A stretch of 64,000 nucleotides of DNA from Filimonas zeae (GTDB taxonomy: Bacteria; Bacteroidota; Bacteroidia; Chitinophagales; Chitinophagaceae): NCBI RefSeq assembly GCF_014641615.1, contig NZ_BMIB01000004.1, forward strand, positions 1,179,557 to 1,243,556. Direction: 5' to 3'. Below, one piece after another: positions 61,246 through 64,000 of the stretch. The notes below the pieces were generated by a model. The model was given only the letters and a program-made list of their open reading frames with translations. It did not search any database and was not told where the DNA came from. Position 1 is the first letter of the stretch, and each line of letters begins with the position of its first letter. Both the position numbers and the translations under genes were made by a program.

Positions 61246-62121
61246 GTGAGTACCATACACATACCAGGCGATTTATCCGGTAATATGCCCGAAGAGCCGA
61301 TCAACGGCGTGCGCATTGTCAATTATCATTCAAAAGCCAATGAAATTGTACGCAGCCGTATTATACTGCAATACCATTTATTCAGCTTACTGGTAGAAGG
61401 CCAAAAGTCTGTGCACACCCCACACAGCCATATTCAGATTGCAGATGACCATTTTCTGCTGCTGACATCCGGCCATTATCTGATGACAGAAAAAACCATT
61501 TCCCCGCAAGGAAACTATCAAAGCATATTATTATTCTTTACACAAGAAGCGCTATCATCTTTCTTTCATAAATATCCCGACCTGTTACTAACCACTTCAA
61601 CCCAACAAGCCAATGGGTGTGTGCAAGCTTTTGCCAAAGACGATTTTTTAAAAGGCTTTATACAATCGCTCAGCCTTATGACAGCTGATGGCTATAAAAT
61701 ACCTGCTGCGTTACAGGCACTTAAGCTGGAAGAATTATTACTTTATCTGGCACACAAGCATCCCGCACAACTTGCGGGCTTACGGGCGCTGGCAAAACAC
61801 TCCTGCGAAACAGACCAGGCACTCAAAAACCTTGTGGAAAGCCATATTGAAAGCAACATTACTATGGAAGAGCTTGCATTTTTAAGTAACATCAGCTTTT
61901 CTACCTTTAAAAGAAGATTTTTGAAGCTTTATGGCATGCCACCAAGCAAATGGTTTTTACAAAAGAAGATGGAACACGCTGCCGCTCTGCTACGCCTGGG
62001 AAAAGAAAAGCCCGGAGAAATCTGTTATAAAATCGGATATGAAAACCACTCCAGTTTTTCTTATTCTTTCAAGCAGATGTATGGCGTTACACCCAAAGAG
62101 TACAGCAACAGACATATGTAA
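61246..62121 (+). CDS. AraC-family transcriptional regulator
   Basis: 291 residues from the GTG at 61246; an ATG at residue 14 (61285) is an alternative. A cupin-like sensor half (about 20-170) precedes the HTH_18 domain in the last 100 residues (ESNITMEELAFLSNISFSTFKRRFLKLYGMPPSKW, then GEICYKIGYENHSSFSYSFKQMYGVTPKEYSN). It most likely regulates the PEBP gene facing it through the direct repeats between them. No -33 box fits; TTAACTTTAC near 61219 resembles a -7. Confidence 0.9.
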   Translation: MSTIHIPGDLSGNMPEEPINGVRIVNYHSKANEIVRSRIILQYHLFSLLVEGQKSVHTPHSHIQIADDHFLLLTSGHYLMTEKTISPQGNYQSILLFFTQEALSSFFHKYPDLLLTTSTQQANGCVQAFAKDDFLKGFIQSLSLMTADGYKIPAALQALKLEELLLYLAHKHPAQLAGLRALAKHSCETDQALKNLVESHIESNITMEELAFLSNISFSTFKRRFLKLYGMPPSKWFLQKKMEHAAALLRLGKEKPGEICYKIGYENHSSFSYSFKQMYGVTPKEYSNRHM

Positions 62122-62236
62122 AAGCCCCGGCTTTGGCCCCATCTTAACCAATACTTCCTGTAAATTATCCGGTAGCAGCAATGGCGGTTTATACCCGCGC
62201 AATTTGTATTAGATTAACAGGTATATACCATTTACT

Positions 62237-63616
62237 ATGCTTTTGATTAATCGACTTTGCGCAACCATGGCCCTTACACTGCTTGTACACAAAGCGGGCT
62301 TATCACAAACCGGCTCTGGTACCGACAACATCAGTAATAAAACCAACGGCGGTAAAGAGCTCTATCTTCCCGCCAAAGTATGGCAGGTTCCGGATAACAA
62401 TAATTATAACGACACTTCCAGCACCTACTGCTACCAGCGCATGGTAAGCTCTGATAACATTGCACTGTTTTGGGCAAAAGCATTTGGTACACGGCCTGAA
62501 CAAAACCCTGATACATTAAAACGGTTTGAGGTACAAACTGCACTGGCAGAGTGTGAGCGATATTATCAGTATTATGTGGATACACTGCAGTTTCTAAAAA
62601 AAGGACATTCGGTAAGCGACAAATACAAAATTCTTATTTACGTTACCGATAGTAAAGAAGGGACTGCATATGGCGGGGGAGTAGAGGATAAAATAGGTAT
62701 TTTATGGACGCCCGCGGCCAGAATACATAAAGCGCCTTACGGCGCACTGGCACATGAACTGGGGCACAGTTTTCAATATCTGGTACATGCAGATAGCGCA
62801 TGGGGTTATACTTCTGCACCTGAAGGTAGCCACGGCCAAACCATTTTTGAAATGACCTCACAATACATGCTGTGGCAGGTATACCCAGAGTGGATGACGT
62901 TCGAGAACTACCATCTCAAAAGTTATCTGCAAAAAACACATTACGCCTTTCTGCACGAAACAAATCAGTATCACTCCCCCTATGTATTGGAATACTGGTC
63001 GGAAAAGCACGGCAAAACATTTATAGGCAGGTTATGGCAGGAAGCAGTAGCAGGCGAAGACCCGGTGATGACTTACCAGCGCCTTACACACATTAACCAG
63101 CATACATTTAACGATGAAATGTTTGATGCCGCCCGCCGGTTTATAACCTGGGATATGAAACGCATAGAAGGAGTAGCCAATCGCTACGCCAATCAACACA
63201 GTACCCGTTTCGATACTACCCGGGATGGATGGCTGCGCATAAAGCGCACGCAATGCCCGCAAAACTATGGATATAATGGCATTGCACTTACCGTACCACC
63301 TGCCGGCAGCAAAGTGCAGCTTCGTTTTAAGGGTATTACAAAGGATACAGGGTTTAATATTCTCCGGGCAGATAAAGCAGGCTGGCGTTATGGCTTTGTA
63401 GCGGTACTGAAAAACGGCAGCCGTATATATGCAGATATAAATAGCAATAACAATGGCAAAGCAAGCTTTACCATTCCGGAAAATACTCAACACTTATGGT
63501 TGGTGGTAAGTGGTGCGCCAAAAGAGCATTGGCAGCACCTTACAGATGGGAAGAACGAAAACGATGAACAGTGGCCGTATCAGATACAATTATCAGGAAC
63601 TGCTTTGCAATTGTAA
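62237..63616 (+). CDS. Secreted metalloprotease-like protein (DUF6055 type)
   Basis: 459 residues. A signal peptide (about 1-22) is followed by a peptidase domain with the zinc motif HELGHSFQYLVHAD (about residues 173-186) and a downstream EMTSQYMLWQ helix that may supply the third ligand. The C-terminal 130 residues are beta-rich and may be a binding domain. The chain resembles DUF6055. The substrate is unknown. It is a lone gene between the AraC regulator and the tRNA. Confidence 0.8.
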   Translation: MLLINRLCATMALTLLVHKAGLSQTGSGTDNISNKTNGGKELYLPAKVWQVPDNNNYNDTSSTYCYQRMVSSDNIALFWAKAFGTRPEQNPDTLKRFEVQTALAECERYYQYYVDTLQFLKKGHSVSDKYKILIYVTDSKEGTAYGGGVEDKIGILWTPAARIHKAPYGALAHELGHSFQYLVHADSAWGYTSAPEGSHGQTIFEMTSQYMLWQVYPEWMTFENYHLKSYLQKTHYAFLHETNQYHSPYVLEYWSEKHGKTFIGRLWQEAVAGEDPVMTYQRLTHINQHTFNDEMFDAARRFITWDMKRIEGVANRYANQHSTRFDTTRDGWLRIKRTQCPQNYGYNGIALTVPPAGSKVQLRFKGITKDTGFNILRADKAGWRYGFVAVLKNGSRIYADINSNNNGKASFTIPENTQHLWLVVSGAPKEHWQHLTDGKNENDEQWPYQIQLSGTALQL

Positions 63617-63686
63617 AATAAGGCTGAAGTATTACTTGTTATATTGGGATACTGCAATCATCTGCAGCAGGCAGATATATTAATAG

Positions 63687-63714
63687 AAAAAGCCACTCCA
63701 ATGAGTGGCTTTTT
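63687..63714 (-). terminator. Terminator downstream of tRNA-Asn
   Basis: AAAAAGCCACTC / GAGTGGCTTTTT form a 12-bp stem with a CAAT loop (63699-63702), 6 bases past the tRNA 3' end on the minus strand. It works in both directions, so it may also end the metalloprotease transcript. Confidence 0.85.
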
Positions 63715-63720
63715 CAGTAG

Positions 63721-63794
63721 CTCCCGAAACAGGACTTGAACCTGTGACCCTCTGATTAACAGTCAGATGCTCTAACCAACTGAGCTATTCGGGA
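63721..63794 (-). tRNA. tRNA-Asn (anticodon GTT)
   Basis: A complete cloverleaf on the minus strand: acceptor TCCCGAA/TTCGGGA, D stem GCTC/GAGC, anticodon stem CTGAC with loop T-GTT-AA, T stem ACAGG/CCTGT with TTCAAGT, and discriminator G. The 3' CCA is not encoded. It sits just after the 5S rRNA gene on the same strand. Confidence 0.97.
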
Positions 63795-63816
63795 GTGTTT
63801 TTTAAAGTAACGGCTG

Positions 63817-63824
63817 CAAAGCTA
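63817..63824 (-). promoter_or_regulatory. -7 promoter element for tRNA-Asn
   Basis: TAGCTTTG on the minus strand matches TAnnTTTG exactly, 22 bases before the tRNA 5' end. The -33 region is only T-rich. Confidence 0.45.
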
Positions 63825-63923
63825 AGCATCCAGTTTTTAAAAAGAGCATAATTCATAACTTTTTTAACTGTTGCAGAATATTATTTTGCGTAGCCTCAGT
63901 TACATACAAATATCCCTAAAACA

Positions 63924-63955
63924 AAACCGCCTCACTGTTTGCAGTAAGGCGGTTT
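63924..63955 (-). terminator. Terminator of the rRNA operon
   Basis: AAACCGCCT / AGGCGGTTT with an inner ACTG/CAGT helix, followed on the minus strand by TTTTGTTTT, about 10 bases past the 5S end. Confidence 0.85.
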
Positions 63956-63964
63956 AAATAAATA

Positions 63965-64000
63965 TGGCAACTACCTACTCTCCCGCATTGCTTTGCAGTA
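63965..64000 (-). rRNA. rrf: 5S rRNA, 3' end (gene continues beyond the window)
   Basis: The last 36 bases read on the minus strand as TACTGCAAAGCAATGCGGGA then GAGTAGGTAGTTGCCA, the conserved 3' end of Bacteroidota 5S rRNA. The 23S and 16S genes should lie further right. The 3' boundary is accurate to a few bases. Confidence 0.92.

Overview
The window looks like a chromosome segment of a Bacteroidota bacterium, most likely from the Chitinophaga group. The signs are a SusC-type outer-membrane transporter next to a hybrid two-component regulator, TonB receptors with carboxypeptidase-like N-terminal domains, HTH_18 AraC regulators, few Shine-Dalgarno sequences, and several matches to the Bacteroidota -7 promoter element TAnnTTTG. 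The genus is inference.

Layout. 1-6.3 kb: the N-terminal part of a SusC protein and its hybrid sensor/AraC regulator. 6.5-9.8 kb: small metabolic or hypothetical genes (DUF2071, PhyH oxygenase, TspO, FMN reductase). 9.8-15.3 kb: a JetA-JetB-JetC (Wadjet/MukBEF-like) SMC operon with no JetD nuclease beside it. 15.3-18.2 kb: CorA, an AraC regulator, a DUF3820 protein and a possible small RNA. 18.2-19.7 kb: a BtuG-like B12-binding lipoprotein behind a cobalamin riboswitch. 19.8-23.5 kb: an L,D-transpeptidase-like protein, a 680-base gene-free stretch with nested inverted repeats and 21-bp direct repeats, a PAP2-like protein and RpoN (sigma-54). 23.6-38.4 kb: DUF4159, then MoxR ATPase, DUF58, BatA-like and two large membrane proteins, followed by a tandem duplicate of a tldD-tldE pair whose TldD members carry Tat-type signals. 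38.5-41 kb: glycosylasparaginase, a CvfB-like RNA-binding protein and an ankyrin protein.

41.4-48.4 kb holds the most unusual cluster: heme oxygenase, a bacteriophytochrome photosensory module without a kinase, a 1502-residue CheB-CheR-PAS-histidine kinase, and a stand-alone response regulator. They are overlapping or spaced by a few bases and read as one light-sensing phosphorelay.

48.5-63.6 kb carries stress ferritins (DUF892, Dps), an oxidoreductase, an EamA exporter divergent from a MocR-type regulator, a siderophore receptor, an ECF sigma factor operon with two paralogous exported proteins and a probable anti-sigma factor, a PEBP protein divergent from an AraC regulator with a candidate operator between them, and a secreted metalloprotease. 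The window closes with tRNA-Asn and the 3' end of a 5S rRNA on the minus strand, the tail of an rRNA operon.

The systems that stand out are the nuclease-less JetABC operon, the split phytochrome/chemotaxis-kinase operon, the duplicated Tat-linked TldD/TldE modules behind a MoxR cluster, and the riboswitch-controlled BtuG gene standing apart from any B12 receptor.
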